Assembly (NCBI GenBank): GCA_951799425.1
Contig: OX637396.1
Location: 40,477,901-40,541,900 of the forward strand
Reading direction: 5' to 3'
Length of the DNA stretch: 64,000 bases
From: Ilex aquifolium
Lineage: Eukaryota > Streptophyta > Magnoliopsida > Aquifoliales > Aquifoliaceae
In this document: piece by piece, positions 23,988 to 36,870 of the stretch
How positions within the stretch are numbered: the first letter of the stretch is position 1
How the letters are laid out: each line of letters begins with the position of its first letter
Made by a program: the position numbers and the translations under genes
The notes under the pieces: generated by a model
The model's database searches: none
Told to the model about the DNA's origin: nothing
What the model saw: the letters and a program-made list of their open reading frames with translations, nothing else

Positions 23988-25589
23988 CTAGTAATACATC
24001 ATGTGCGGTGCACGTGAATAATTTTCATATACAAAATATTAATAAAAAGTATTAGGTATATGTGTACCTACATTAAATATCATTTTAAATTTATCAAAAT
24101 TATATTTTTATTGCTCGTATTATATTATAGAATTTGAAAATATTGTTTGTTCCCAACAATTCATTATTTTAAGTATAAAAAAAAAAAAAAATATTTGAAA
24201 TTTATTTGATTATGTTTCAAGTTATGATTCGTTGAATAAAATAAAAATAATTTTTAATATTCTAATCAATGCTTACTATAATTAGTTAGGTTAATAGAAA
24301 TAAAATATAGGATTAACAACACTTTGGTTCTTTAAAGTTTGTATTTTTTGTCAGTTTAGTCCTCAGTATATAAATTTTGTTAATTTGGTCCCTAAAATAT
24401 TCAATTCTTGTTTAAATGATCCCTAACCAGATGGTCCATTAAGTTTTTTGACGAAAATAATCACATGTTATTCTGTCAAATAATATCACGTGATCACTTC
24501 TATAAAAAAACTTAACAGATTGTCTGTATATGGATCATTTAAACATTAACTAAATATTTTAAGGACCAAATTGATAAAATTGATACAATGAAGACCAAAC
24601 TGACAAAATATGCATATTTTAGGGACTAAAAGTGTTATTCAACTTAAAATATAATATACTATTCTATAATATATATTTTAAAAGAATATTAAAATTCTAA
24701 AATTTAAGTTTTACTTAAAAATACAATATAATTTTTTTTTATATAAACTCTTAATAAAATATGAAAAGTTTACTATGATTGAAGAATTATGTTGATTTAA
24801 TAAAAATTATTTAAAAAAAAACTACCTAAAATATTATTTTTTATCTTAAAAATTAAAAAGGTTGAAATTTTGGATGAAAGAAATACACATGTGTAAGGAT
24901 AATGTGATCTTTATATTTAAAATGAGTAATATTAAATTGATAATTTAAAAAAAAAAATTGAACATTTTATTAAAAATTATAGTGATGCATATATGTTTTA
25001 AAAGTAACATAGTCAATTAAAAAGTTTCACAGATAATAATATTTATACATAATAAATAAAGAATTAAAAGACATGTTAGAGGTAATTTGGAGATTTAAAC
25101 ATATAAGTATATGATGACAATTTAGATATTCAAATATTGAAGGATAGTGTGGTATTTAAAATTTTTTATAAGAGTAAAATAGTGAATCAAAAAAACTTTA
25201 TGCTAAGACAAAAGTTTCATTCTTTATTAGTAGTATAGATGGAAAAAAAAAATATATATATAGTCATAATGTTATCTATATATTTGAAAAAAGTATGATT
25301 TATTGATGAAGTTTTTGAACACTTTATTGAAAACTATAATGATGCATATATTTTTTTTAAGAATAACATAGTTAATTAATTTTTTTTTATAGATATTGAT
25401 ATTTATACAAAGATAATAGAGAAGTAAAAGAAATGTTAGAGGATAAATTAGAGATTTAAATACATAAGGATGTAATTGTAATTTAGATATTTAACTATGG
25501 AAAGATAATGTGGTAATTAAAATTCTTTATAAGGGTAAAATAGAGAATCAAAAGTTTTTCACTTAAGGTACTTTTATTAGTAGTATAGA
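23988..25589 (-). mobile_element. Non-autonomous Helitron, tandem 5' ends
   Basis: Read on the minus strand, the element starts A|TCTATACTACTAATAAAAG at 25589. It ends with a GTGC-ACC-GCAC hairpin followed by ATTACTAG|T at 23988. TC at the start, a hairpin and CTRR at the end, and insertion between A and T are the Helitron hallmarks. A second 5' end lies at 25239, and the ~350 bp after each 5' end are similar, so two Helitron heads sit in tandem. A further TTTTATTAGT-type end abuts the 3' end near 23975. No Rep/helicase frame. Confidence 0.75.
24315..24645. mobile_element. Foldback MITE nested in the Helitron
   Basis: About 110-bp arms in inverted orientation. The left arm is AACACTTTGGTTC..TTTTGTCAGTTTAGTC..AATTTGGTCCCTAAAATATT. 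The complement of the right arm is AACACTTTTAGTCCC..TTTTGTCAGTTTGGTC..AATTTGGTCCTTAAAATATT. The ~330-bp total length and lack of coding capacity fit a MITE. The superfamily is not resolved because no clear target duplication is visible. Confidence 0.75.
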
Positions 25590-25887
25590 TTATTGTGAAT
25601 ATTTTTACTATCGTTGTCACATAAAAAAAATAATAAAAATAATTACTATAACAATATTAAAAACATTCACAACTGTGATAATAACACTCACAAAAGTGAT
25701 AAATCATCTGTAAAATTGTTAAATTTTTTAATTGTAAAATGACCTACAAAAATTATAAAAAAATGCCAAAAATTAGTAAGTTTTACTTCAAAAGTGTTAA
25801 GGTTCATCCTAAAATATGGTTCATAAATACTTCAACTAAGAAACATAGGAAGCTATAGAGATTATTGGGTTTTTTTTTTTTTCCTTT

Positions 25888-26030
25888 TTCGATAAGTATA
25901 GAGACCATTGTTGATACCATGATGAAAGATCAACTATGATGTTGTGGAAATGAGTTCAAACACTACTATTTTACACAGGTAATGTTAGCATGTACACTTT
26001 TTACCCTGTTCAATGCTCACGTTACACCAC
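25888..26030 (+). repeat. Dispersed SINE-like repeat, copy 1
   Basis: About 140 bp match 35925-36065: CAACTATGATGTTGTG, GAGTTCAAA, CACA.GTAAT.TTA.CATGTA and CCTGTTCAAT. The GATGTTGTG..GAGTTCAAA part resembles a decayed tRNA-type B-box, so it is probably a SINE family member. The rest of 25.6-27.3 kb shows no gene. Confidence 0.55.
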
Positions 26031-27390
26031 GACTTCGGGAAGAAACCATTGAATATAACAATTAGATCACGTTAGCAATACTATATGGTATAACTGTTCA
26101 ATAGAAAAGTTAAAAGATGAATAAAGTGGATTATACATTCACACTTCTTTATATATAGATGTGGTTATATATTGCATGAATGAGTGGTTATTGAATATTG
26201 TGAGAGTCACTTGCGAGGGTAACACTATATAACACTATTGATATTTACTAGATTATTCTGCATCTACAAATCACTTGGCTAATCATACTACGAATGTATG
26301 TTTATGAAACAAGATGGTAAAGCGCCACACTCATGTGTTGGCAAGTGATGTCATTACATGAGCAAGAAAAATACTATTTGGACTTAATTCGATGTAATTA
26401 TTAGATTGAAAATAAGTTCTATTTGACATCGAAACTTTCAATTAATTCAATGATTGTATTGAATTAAGTTCTGAATAATGTTGTAGACACCAGCATCGGT
26501 TATCCCACAAAGTGCAAGAACACCCTGACATACATACAACCTGTGATAAATACAATGTAATTTGCAAACAAATATAGGGAAAAGATGATGTTTAACTATT
26601 TACATGCTCTTCATTACATTATATACTACTTTCTTGACGTTTGTGCGCGTGTAACACATAACTCCTTATCGTTAATATCCGTTAATGTAACTGTTAAAAA
26701 ATATGATGTCATCCTAATAAATAACTATAATTTCCATACTACTTTTTATTTTGTGGGTCCATCGTACTCTAAAATTCGAAATCAAATTTACCATTTGAAT
26801 ACTCAATACAATACAAGTATTATATAATGTTCACGAATACTGGTATTAACCCAAACAACAATGATGCGTTTTCCTTCAAGCAAAAAGAGTCTTTTACAAA
26901 TTTTATGCTTATCAGAAGCACAATGAACTCGTTCAATGTCATCTACGGAATGTTCGGAATGCACAAAATGATCTGTTTGATAGATCAACCAACTGTATAA
27001 TGAAAGTGGTTTCTAGTTCAATGAAGTGTTTTCAGTAACTATATTACAGGGAGTAGAGGAAAAAAAAGATTACTGAATTCAGTCAATGAATCACAAACAT
27101 CTCAAAAAGTCAAACCACTTCAAATGAATGGACCGTTCTTGCTAGATTATTAGTTTACATCAATCTGATGGTTGATATCATTGATTATATAACAAATAAT
27201 AGTTGTAAATAAGCTCATTTATGGTCATCTAAAATACAAAAAAAAAAAAATTTGGGATTAAATTTGGTTCCCCAGACATGAATGGAAGAATTGAGTCGAG
27301 GAAAGGGGAAAAAATGCTATTTGTTTGTGAACTCTTTAACAAAAATAGCAATAAGTAAAGAGGATGCAGAAGACAACACCAGGGAGCATA

Positions 27391-30300
27391 TTACATTTGA
27401 ACCAGTCGCTTTCCTTTGCTAAGCCTTCCTAGTTCTGCTTCACCATCCTTTAACTGTTCCCTGAGTGTTGATATTCTTTGCTCCAGCTCTTCCAGTGTGC
27501 CTCGGACGATGGCAGCCTTATATGGTGATAGGAAATTATGTGAGAATGATTTCAGAGCTTCAACCCCAGTAACCTATGAAAAATCACCCATCAATAAGGC
27601 TGATAACGAGGAATAATTCTAAGAAACCATATGTAAAGCAACCAAAATGGATTATGGGATCAAGCTGGTAACAATAATAGTTTGGATTGGAAATGAAAAA
27701 ACAAGACTTTAGGCAATAATTTCTGAAAGTATTCTGAACAAGATACAACCTATTTAAATGGGTGGAGTAGAAGCAATGACAATCAGGAAAAAGACATTTC
27801 AATATGTTTTTAGTTTGCAACAACATACAATTGTTCACGTAATCTGCGTTCATGAAAATTCAGAGACAATGTACTTCAGATGTTAAGACATGATTCCATT
27901 GGGCTGGAAATACTGAACGTAATTGGAGAATCTTGACAATGCAGTTTACCTCTTGTGGCAGCAATGGCAATTTAGTAATATTGAAGTCATCGTATAACAT
28001 GTAGAACTGATCAAGGTATTTTTGTTGCATCCTCATTCTAGCTTTCAGCAACTTGGATTCAACAGCTAGAATTATGAAAGGAACCGGATATCATGAGGTT
28101 TGATTTAAGCAATGATTTTATGTAGAAAAAGTTCCAATGCAATGAACAGGGAAGTTACCTTCGTCATCAAAAAGTACTTGATTGATAATAATATTATGTG
28201 TATCTATCTCAAATTTAGTGAGTTCTTGCACCAGTCTCTCCGTTTCGTATAGAGAGAGGAACTCTGGGATGCATACACAAACGAAGGTTGTCAAGTCCTG
28301 TCAAAAGAAATATGGGTGCATAAGAATAAGAATTTGGCAGGTCATCCAATTAAGATGCACAAAATATCGAGTGGCTCAGAAGGACAATTCCTATAAAACA
28401 TACAGGACCTGCCATGAACCGTGGTTGGTATCATATAGAAGCTCAATTTGCTGTTTTTTCATTTTTTGGGGGGTAGGGAGAGGGGGAGTTAAGTCTGATT
28501 TCCTTCGTCTTTCATGTTATCTCATGATTTTAATACACGGTTTATAATGATGCTCCTCTTTTAGCAGTCAAATTACTATTCTATAATTTTCATGTCCATA
28601 TGAGGACTCTTTTTGTGTGATAAGAATGTCCATATGAGGACTGAAAGGAAGGAAAAGAAAGCAATCAAGAGCCTACTTATTGTAGTTGCATTAGCACTTT
28701 GTATAAATAGACCCACAATCACTTGTCGTCAATTGAATGGTCCAAGGTTACAACATCAAGATTCAGGTAATGGAATATGATGGGCTTAGTATAACTAAAA
28801 AACCTCATTTCACCAAGTCCAACTCCAATCTTGTAGCTTGGTTTCTTTTGTGTTTTAGGAGAGTTGGAGAGAGGGGATTGGGGCATGGCTTTACATATAT
28901 ACGACTTACTGCTAAGCCTTTACATACTAAGTGGTAGTCTCCTAGGTGCTTCCAAATTTCTAGTTTCTACACAAGTGCTAGCAACAGCTTTTGAAATATT
29001 CACATATTGCATCTACCTGGCCCTACTTCTCTTCTGCTCCCTACTCTGCTTCTCTGCTACTGCAACATTATTGGATCCTCAATATCCCATTTTCACTTGC
29101 TCCTTTTAGCTTTTTGCACTCATTACTGTTCCGATGACAACAGTTCGGACACCTTTGAGGATATTTCAGAGCTTTCTAGTCTACATACCCTGGAGATTGC
29201 TAAGCAGATTCCGGTCTTCTCCCAAAATTATCTAAATTATGGCGATCTTGCATTCAGTTCCCACCTTTTCAATTATTGTTAAGTGTACTCCACAGCCATT
29301 TGCCATCCAGCAAACGGGGATTAACAAATGGTTCTCTTCTTTAAAAATGCACTTCTTGAATATAAGATCTTACCGGGTCTTTAAACTGCTTGTTCACCTG
29401 TTCAATCACATCTTTCAAGCCCTCAACCTTTCCGAAGATTGCATCCTCATTAAATTCATCAGAAACACCCAAGAGACTAGTCATCTGCCAGGAAAATTTA
29501 CCATCACTATTAGCCACATTATGGGTAACCAACAAAGAGATACTACAGACATATGAGAAATCTACAAGCATACAAGCAAAATGCACATATCTGTATATAA
29601 TTGGCCTCATATATTTTAGATGGTCCATCTAGCAAAAGCAAGAGAGATTAAGCCAAAACACTGTTAGACTGTTAGTGGCACCACGTCAGCTCTTTGATTT
29701 CAATATGAAAATGACCATCAATACCCAATGGACTAGGGGAGCATTGAGAATTTGTTATAGAATCTTCCGTGAACAATACATTAAAGCGAGTATCCCCAAA
29801 TTTAGCTGACAGAACCAAAAAGAGGTGTTGATCTTAAGGATAATCTGAGAGGTACACGTGCACTCCACAAACACCTCCCCACCCTCCTTCCCACAGTGCG
29901 GGTGATATCTTTTATAGTTTGTGTCCATCAAAGTGCATTATTTCATGTATAATATACAAAAGTGAGTTTAGAACGAGGGACTATGCCCTTCCAGCTATAA
30001 TATTATGGCCAGAACAGAGGACATAGTCAAAGTGACACAAGGGATGGAATTTGGGCAGGTCAACCTGAAAAGACCAATGCTTGGACAGAGATGCACAATA
30101 CTGGGATTAGGCTTGGGCAAAAACAAACTCTCGATCCGACTTAAATTCAAACAATACTCAAGTGTACCTAACCCATTGAGTTGAACCCAATTATATGTAA
30201 CATACATTAGCATTTTCTTATCCCATTAGGCATTGCCCTCGCTTCATTTCCTTTGTCTTAATCAAAACCTTGGCGTCTAGACCTAAGCTAGTAAGTTTCC

Positions 30301-33300
30301 ACCCCCTCTCTCGTGTCACACTATCGTTTCTCATCCACTCTGTAAAACCTTTGAAACACCAACACCATAATCACCATTCGCTTGAGTTTTAGGACTTAAG
30401 TCTATCTTCCAATGGCCCTAAAATCTTAGTTTCCAGATCATGGGCCCCATATGCAATTTTTTCCCTTCGTTCTCGTATTCTGTACTCTAGTTTGTTATTA
30501 AATGTGCTTTGGATTATTGATATGCTTGAGATGTGGTGATGGAACATGTTAGTATGGTTGTTTTGGTTAGTGTATACATCGTTTAGGTTATGGTTATTTG
30601 TCACTGTTAATTCAGTGAAATAAGCAGCAAGTTAGTGTGGTGGGGTTTTGAAGAATCCAGTCTCACAGCCTTCTTCTGATCTGAAGCTTCTGAGGTACTC
30701 TCGCCTTGTATAAATCCAACTTCTTGTCTGAATTCCGTAAATTGAGTTCAAAAATCTAATCACAAATTGGACTTGGGTTGATATGTTCAGGTTGGGTTGA
30801 GCTGAGCTCGGGTTAACGGTTTGGTATCTCAAATTGAGCCCGGATTTAGCCCTCATCTCGTCCCAAGTTGCACCCCTATGTCTAACGTGTCATGTTGGTT
30901 CGTCCCAAAATCTTAACAAATTTCAGGAGAGACGGCTAATTCAAATACAGAATCAATAATCATCTCCCCTCAATCTATAAATGAACATTATTTGTGTACA
31001 CGACACATGGTTATGGAATGAAATATACCCACAAATCAGCAAAAAAAAAATAGTGTCATAGACCAACTATATTCAGAAAAATGAGCTACAAGCCTGCAAT
31101 TCAGTTCTCCAATGAATAACTTGGTTTTTGAGCATGAAAGTCTAATGATGTTCATACTCTTCTTCGACTTTAGATATATGTTTGTATATACCTGACCCAA
31201 CAAGCCACCAAATTTATTCTTCATTGACATCATTTTGTTGAGACCCTTCTCTAATGTTGATGGAAATTGTAATAGCCGGAGCGTATGACCAGTGGGAGCT
31301 GTATCAAACACTATTACAGAATAATCCATTGTTTGCACCAATCTGCAGGAAGAACATTGGGCAAAGAAAAAGAAAATCAGATTGATAAATGACATACAGA
31401 CATAAGATAGATTTAGGCAACGGATTTACCGTGACTTTGTAAGAAGATATTATACACACCATAACAACATTACCTCACAAAGATTAATTGCATTCAAGTT
31501 CTAATGTCAATATACTCGGGAAAACAAAGATCTCAATATGGAAGATCTTGAAATAGAGAGAGGGAAGACAATTTTCATTGATACTTGGAAATTGCAATTA
31601 CTATCCTACCAAAAGCAAACTAAAAACTATGCTGGCATATCCACTTGTCTTAACATAGCAAAACCACGAAAATCATACCAAGAGTCCAGACAAAAATCAT
31701 TAGTCCAAATTTAAGAAAAACTATATTTGGTATTTTAATGCACAAAATAATTATCAACTTAATATGTCACAAGCTTAAAAGTAGTAGTACTGAGTTATCT
31801 AACTGGCAACCGAAACCTTATCCGACCTCGTATAAATGGACATAAAAACCAATTCTTCACAAAATTTCACTACAAATTGACCAATTAGATAACTTCAAAA
31901 TTTCAACTAAAATCTCAAGCAAAATTTGGTGAATACATATTTTCACATCCAATATCATCATAAAGTAAACTGGAAATTCTTCTTACCTTAACAATTCCCC
32001 AAAAATAACTACATATTATCACAATCTATAACACGGTAAAGATCTGAAACATGATGCTTACTTTAGCATCTCGGCAAAGCTCATAGCCTCATCAATACCA
32101 GGAATCGCATTTGCTAGCTCAGACAAAAAACCATCCGAACCATCTGAACCAAGTGTTTCTTCATTCTCCACTGTGGGATCCACCTCCTATAGAACCAAAA
32201 ACTTCAACCATAGCATCACACTAAATGATTGGACAGGGTACAGACAATTAAATAATCAAGTTGTAATGAAATGAAACAAGCACCACAAGTTTTTTTCTTA
32301 CACAAATATGAATCATACAAGCATAGTCATACTTCGATGGGGAAGTATAGTTACCGGAAATCACAAATACCTCAGCAAATTGCAATATGGTACCAACATT
32401 CCGAGATCTGCCACACTTTCAGTCTAGAACACTAAGTATGGCGAGCAGACAAATTTTTACTTCTTTGTGGGCAGAAACTGAACTAAAATTTAAAAGGAAG
32501 CTGGATAAAGAAGCCATAGGACACACATCTATGGCTCAACATAGATTGCAGTAGTCATCTTTCTTTTCCTTTTGGGGAAAAAAACATTACACATTTACAC
32601 CTCACCATATTTATGTGATCTATATGAGCCTAACCATAGCACACGACGTTCTAGAGTAAGTGGCACACCGTGCTCCCATTCCGCGGGCTCCCATTTTGGT
32701 TCTACGTATGGGACGATACAGGTTCCAGGAAACATTGGGTAGAACTTCGACATTCTTTCAAATGAATGTGGTAATCTAGATGCCAAAATTGCAGGGTATA
32801 TCAATCCATAGACTATGCCAAATGTATAAATTTGCTACATGTAAAATATCACAAACAAATTTTAGAATCGAATCAAAAGCAAAAATATCAACAGGGTACT
32901 GGAGCTCGATCCTTATGTTAGACAATATAACAACATACTACGAACATGAAACTATAGATGAAAGTAAGTTCACTCCATAATTACATACAACTAAAATCCC
33001 ACATGAATGCACAAACATTATGCAGTGGTGTGTTCTAGATTTATTCAATACAGTTTGACTAGAAAGAAACAAGCGTTCCGATTAAAAATCTCTCCAGTAC
33101 ATCGAAAACCCGAATTCAATCAATAATAAAAGACATCACAGTTCAAAATGTGAAAAACTTCGGCTAAAATTCATGAAAATGCTACACCCATCAACCCAAA
33201 AAACCCAATCCGAAGCTCAGAAATCGACAAACAAGTAGAGCAATTGCAATACCATGGCGTACAAATTGGTGAAGCCATTGACCAAAGTAGGTGTTTTGGT

Positions 33301-33513
33301 GAAACGCTGCTGAAAGGCATCGCTGAGATTGTGAGCGGGGTCGGTGGAGATGATGAGTACAGAGGATCGAACCCTAGAGAGAAGGATGGATAATATTGAG
33401 CTACATGTTGTCTTGCCCACACCCCCTTTACCTCCAACGAAGACCCACTTCAAACTTTCTTGGTCCAGTATGTTCTGCACTGTTCCCTCCGGTAAGTCCT
33501 GATTCGAAGCCAT
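27391..33513 (-). CDS. GET3A: GET3a-type ATPase for tail-anchored proteins
   Basis: A cytosolic ATPase that receives tail-anchored membrane proteins and delivers them to the ER receptor. Seven exons: 33253-33513, 32062-32186, 31192-31342, 29374-29484, 28159-28297, 27950-28065 and 27391-27573, giving 361 residues, near the family's ~355. Deviant Walker [10 protein letters not shown] is at residues 28-36, switch I DPAHN at 58-62 with catalytic Asp58, and switch [10 protein letters not shown] at 142-149. The methionine-rich groove ([16 protein letters not shown]) follows. The yeast-type zinc CxxC is absent, as in plant GET3a (VESKLLKAR in that place). The first ATG of MASNQD (33513) was chosen because it aligns with the family start; an in-frame ATG at 33525 is possible. 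All junctions are in frame. Confidence 0.95.
29485..31191 (-). other. GET3 intron 3 with repeat remnants
   Basis: The 1.7-kb intron between GET3 exons 3 and 4 contains AT-rich DNA and motifs such as GGGTTGAGCTGAGCTCGG (near 30793) and GTTGCACCCCTA (near 30868). The latter looks like a hAT-type terminus (TAGGGGTGCAAC on the minus strand). Its partner end and target duplication were not found. No gene is supported in this stretch. Confidence 0.4.
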
Positions 33514-33529
33514 CAATGAACACAAACAC

Positions 33530-33616
<87 letters not shown>

Positions 33617-33850
33617 GATATATATCTATCTATGAAGAATTACATAAAACCCAGAATATGATATATATCTATCTATGAAGAATTACATAAAACCCAGAAG
33701 GGATGAAGAGAGAGAGAGAGAGAGTATGTGGGGGATGAGTTTGTACAGCGAGAAAAGTGGAGGTGGAAAGAATAAAGATGGCTGGAAAAGGGTTACGAAG
33801 TTGTGCTGCTTTGCCTTCACGTGTGAGTTTGTGACAGGTGGGCCATCGGC
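33514..33850 (-). promoter_or_regulatory. GET3 leader and promoter region
   Basis: Directly upstream of the start codon (minus strand) is GA/TA-rich leader DNA. It is seen on the + strand as (CT)n at about 33532-33564, then (TA)n to 33612. Farther up are a CACGTG G-box core (33818-33823) and a TGGGCC site-II motif (33839-33844), both common in plant housekeeping promoters. Functional roles are inferred from motif identity only. Confidence 0.45.
33612..33697. repeat. 43-bp perfect tandem duplication
   Basis: Two 43-bp units, 33612-33654 and 33655-33697, each AATATGATATATATCTATC followed by TATGAAGAATTACATAAAACCCAG, are identical by eye. They lie beside the (CT)n(TA)n tract in the GET3 leader, so the duplication is recent. 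Confidence 0.9.
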
Positions 33851-33983
33851 GGAGATGTGAATTTTCTTTTTTCCCTCTTTTTTGCCCCAATTAAACATTG
33901 TTGTTTGTTTTTGATTTAATGGTTCCAATAAAATTATATTATTATGTTAATAAATTAGGTTAAATTTTTAGGTTTAAATAGCA

Positions 33984-35217
33984 TCTATATAATAAAATAC
34001 AATATAATTCAAATTTCAAAAGATAAACAAAATGAATTTTGTTATTCGCGATTGAGATCGCTTTAAATTTTACTTTAAACTTAATCTAACGGCTAATATT
34101 AACACTCTACATTTAATAGGAAAAATAGGTCCATAAGGGTGTGTTTGAAGTGACTTTTTAAAAATACTTATATGAATTATTTCTCATAAATACTTTAAAA
34201 AAAAAAAAATAGTGTTTAAAACTGTCTTACCACTACCTCTACCACCATCGCCACTTCCATTGCCCCACCACCACCATAACCACTACCACCACTACCCCAC
34301 CATCATCACTACCATTACCACCACCGTCCCACCATCACCATCCCTAATCACCACCGTTGTCACACCTTACCACCACCACTACTGTCCCACCATCACCCCT
34401 ACCACCTCCACCGCCCCACCATCACCTCCATGACCATCACAACTACCACCACCATCGTCAACCCACCATTGTCAATGCCCCCACCCCACCCTTATTGCCT
34501 CACCGCCACCACCACCACCATCGCCACCCACCACCGATTGCTACCATCGTCGTCCATGGCTACCACCCACCACTATCGTCATTTTATTCTTATATTTATT
34601 ACCATTACCACCATCATCCCATTACCACCGTCGCCCACCGTCAGCACCAACAACCACCCATCGTCGTCCACCATCACTACCAGCCACTATCACCTTCCCC
34701 TACCACACCTACCACCACCTGTCATCGTTCATCACTGCAGCGACCCACTGTCACCTACCCCTACCACACTTACCACTGCTGTCATTCGTCACCACCTATC
34801 ACACTGTCGTCTAGAAGCACCCATCGTCATCCACCACCACCATCATCACCGCCCACCACCACCACCACTGACAACCACCACCACCATCGTCCACCACCAC
34901 CCACACCCACCACCACCACCGTTGTCACCATGGCTGCCATCACCATCATCGTCACTCAAAACCCACCACTATCATCACCATTGTCACCCACGGCTACTAC
35001 CACCACCACGATCGTCGCCTTACCCACCACAACCATCACCGTCTCCCACCATCACTACTGTCGCCTACCACCACTACCACGGCTCACTCCCATTACAATC
35101 GGTGCTTAAATTTTTTTATCTCTCCTATATGTTTGTGATTTGATTTTGAATGTGCATGCAAATATGTTAACTATTTTTTTTTATTATTTCGTGCCTTCAG
35201 GCACGGGAAATGACTAG
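33984..35217 (+). mobile_element. Non-autonomous Helitron filled with CAC repeats
   Basis: The 5' end is A|TCTATATAATAAAATAC at 33984. The 3' end is a 6-bp-stem hairpin CGTGCC-TTCA-GGCACG (35190-35205), then GGAAATGA and CTAG|T at 35217. These are the Helitron termini (5' TC, 3' hairpin, CTRR, insertion at A/T). The interior from about 34225 to 35100 is a degenerate (CAC/CCA)n-rich array. No Rep/helicase gene, so it is non-autonomous. Long open frames across the array are a property of the repeat, not genes. Confidence 0.8.
34225..35100 (+). repeat. Degenerate CAC/CCA trinucleotide array
   Basis: About 870 bp of CAC/ACC/CCA triplets broken up by ATC, GTC and TAC variants, very C-rich on the + strand (G-rich on the other). 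It lies wholly within the Helitron. Strand asymmetry this strong in an otherwise AT-rich region is striking. Confidence 0.9.
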
Positions 35218-35924
35218 TTATTCAATATTAAAAGAGTTACTTTTTGATATTATGAGATTATCTCTATACTCGGGAGTGAGATTCTCTCCAAAATTTTTTT
35301 TTTAATTTTATTCTTGACGGATCATCTATTTATGAATTCAAGTGAAACTCCTTGTATATAAAGAGAGTCATGTGCTTATTAGTGATAAATGATGTACCAA
35401 AAAAAATTAAAAAAGAAATGTATTAGAGGTGGTTTAATTCAATATATTCGAATACATTGGTTAATTTTGTAATTTTAAAAGGGTAATTTGCTCCATTTTG
35501 AGAAGCCACAGAGGGGAGTTTTTATCGTCTTGAGCGTTTAAAAGATGGGTTTTGAAAGAAATTTCATTTTAATGTCTCACAAAGCAACAAAAATTCGTTT
35601 AAAGTTACTTGGAGCATTGTTTTTTAGCACTACACAACCATTTGTGAAAAATTCAATTGTACTTGCATCAGAGTCGAAGTTAAAATCTCACTACATACTT
35701 TATGAACTAAAAAATAAGTTTAATCTCACCCAGCTGGCATAGCTATGAAGACTTAAATTTAAACATTCTTACCCACTAAACCAATCGCTTGTGAGTCATA
35801 TCCTGTTTCAACTACTGAAGTTGTGTCTCTAACAAGGCTAGAAGACTCGAACTTCTGATCTCTTAGGTACTTAAAGAAATCCTAATCACTCAAAAGATAA
35901 ACGAAAGGTGATATGTCTATTTTT

Positions 35925-36065
35925 GAAAGATAGGACGCTATACAGACCATAGCTTGATGCAATGATAAAGAACAACTATGATGTTGTGAATCGAGTTCAA
36001 AGACAATTATTTTCACACAAGTAATATTAACATGTAAATCTTTTCCCCTGTTCAATCCTCATTAG
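35925..36065 (+). repeat. Dispersed SINE-like repeat, copy 2
   Basis: The partner of 25888-26030 in the same orientation, with shared CAACTATGATGTTGTG and CCTGTTCAATCCTCA-type blocks. Upstream, 35218-35924 is AT-rich with no supported gene. Confidence 0.55.
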
Positions 36066-36490
36066 AGGTGACAATCTTAACTCATTACTCATTAATTTGC
36101 TCAATCTGTCCATAAATAAATAGATTGGATACTTATATTAATTAATATGAGTTCTAAATAGATTGAGTAATATGATTCATTTTAATTAAACGGGTTAATA
36201 TGGATTATAAATGGGTATCTATTGAGTTGAGTATTTATCTTTTTATTAAATAATACAAGTAATGAAATTAAATAAATATACTAATATACCAAAAAATGCA
36301 CACACTATTACATTAAAAAATACACACATATACACTAATACACTAAAATATACACACACTAATACACCACTCATGACCCACGAACCCATGACCCACGGGT
36401 TAACCCACACCCATGGGTTGCCACATAACTCATGGGTCGACCCACGACCCACAGACCAACCCATAGCCTACAATTGACCCGACCCATTAC
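36066..36490. repeat. Probable decayed hAT-type MITE with ACCCA-rich end
   Basis: The left part begins with AGAGGTGACAATCTTAACTC, like the 'AGAGGTGGCAA' ends of plant hAT MITEs. The right part (36370-36480) is built from repeated ACCCACGAACCCATG-like words typical of 'GGGTCGGG' elements. No target duplication was found, so the limits are approximate. Confidence 0.35.
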
Positions 36491-36870
36491 GTGTATATTT
36501 TTTTTTTACTAAATGTGTTTTAGTTTGTGTTAGTATATGTGTGTATTTTGGTAACACTTAACTTATGTGTATCGATTGCAGAGACTGGAAGTATATATAC
36601 ATATAGAAGTAGCAAACCTGAGATATCAGAACTTCGAGCGAACTCTTCTCAAACGCAAACACCGAGTACTCTGATTCTTGATGGATCAATATGATCACAG
36701 CTAAGGGTTATGCAGTAAAGAGAGAAGAGAATAATTTGGGGGAGAGAGTGTCTTGACGGTGGCTGTGGCGGTGGTTAGGGTTTGGAGTCTGTGGACTCAG
36801 ATTGAATCGTCTCGACGAGAGACTCTAAAGCTGTGTTGTGGGTATTTATAGTTTGGGCTAATGTCACTTT

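Noticed and set aside
29007..29556. Plus-strand frames overlapping GET3 exon 4 and intron
   Set aside because: Shadow frames opposite a well-supported exon on the other strand.
34357..35143. Two long overlapping Pro/His/Thr-rich open frames
   Set aside because: They are translations of the CAC/CCA array inside a Helitron. Overlapping frames are open at once, which is typical of simple repeats and not of genes.
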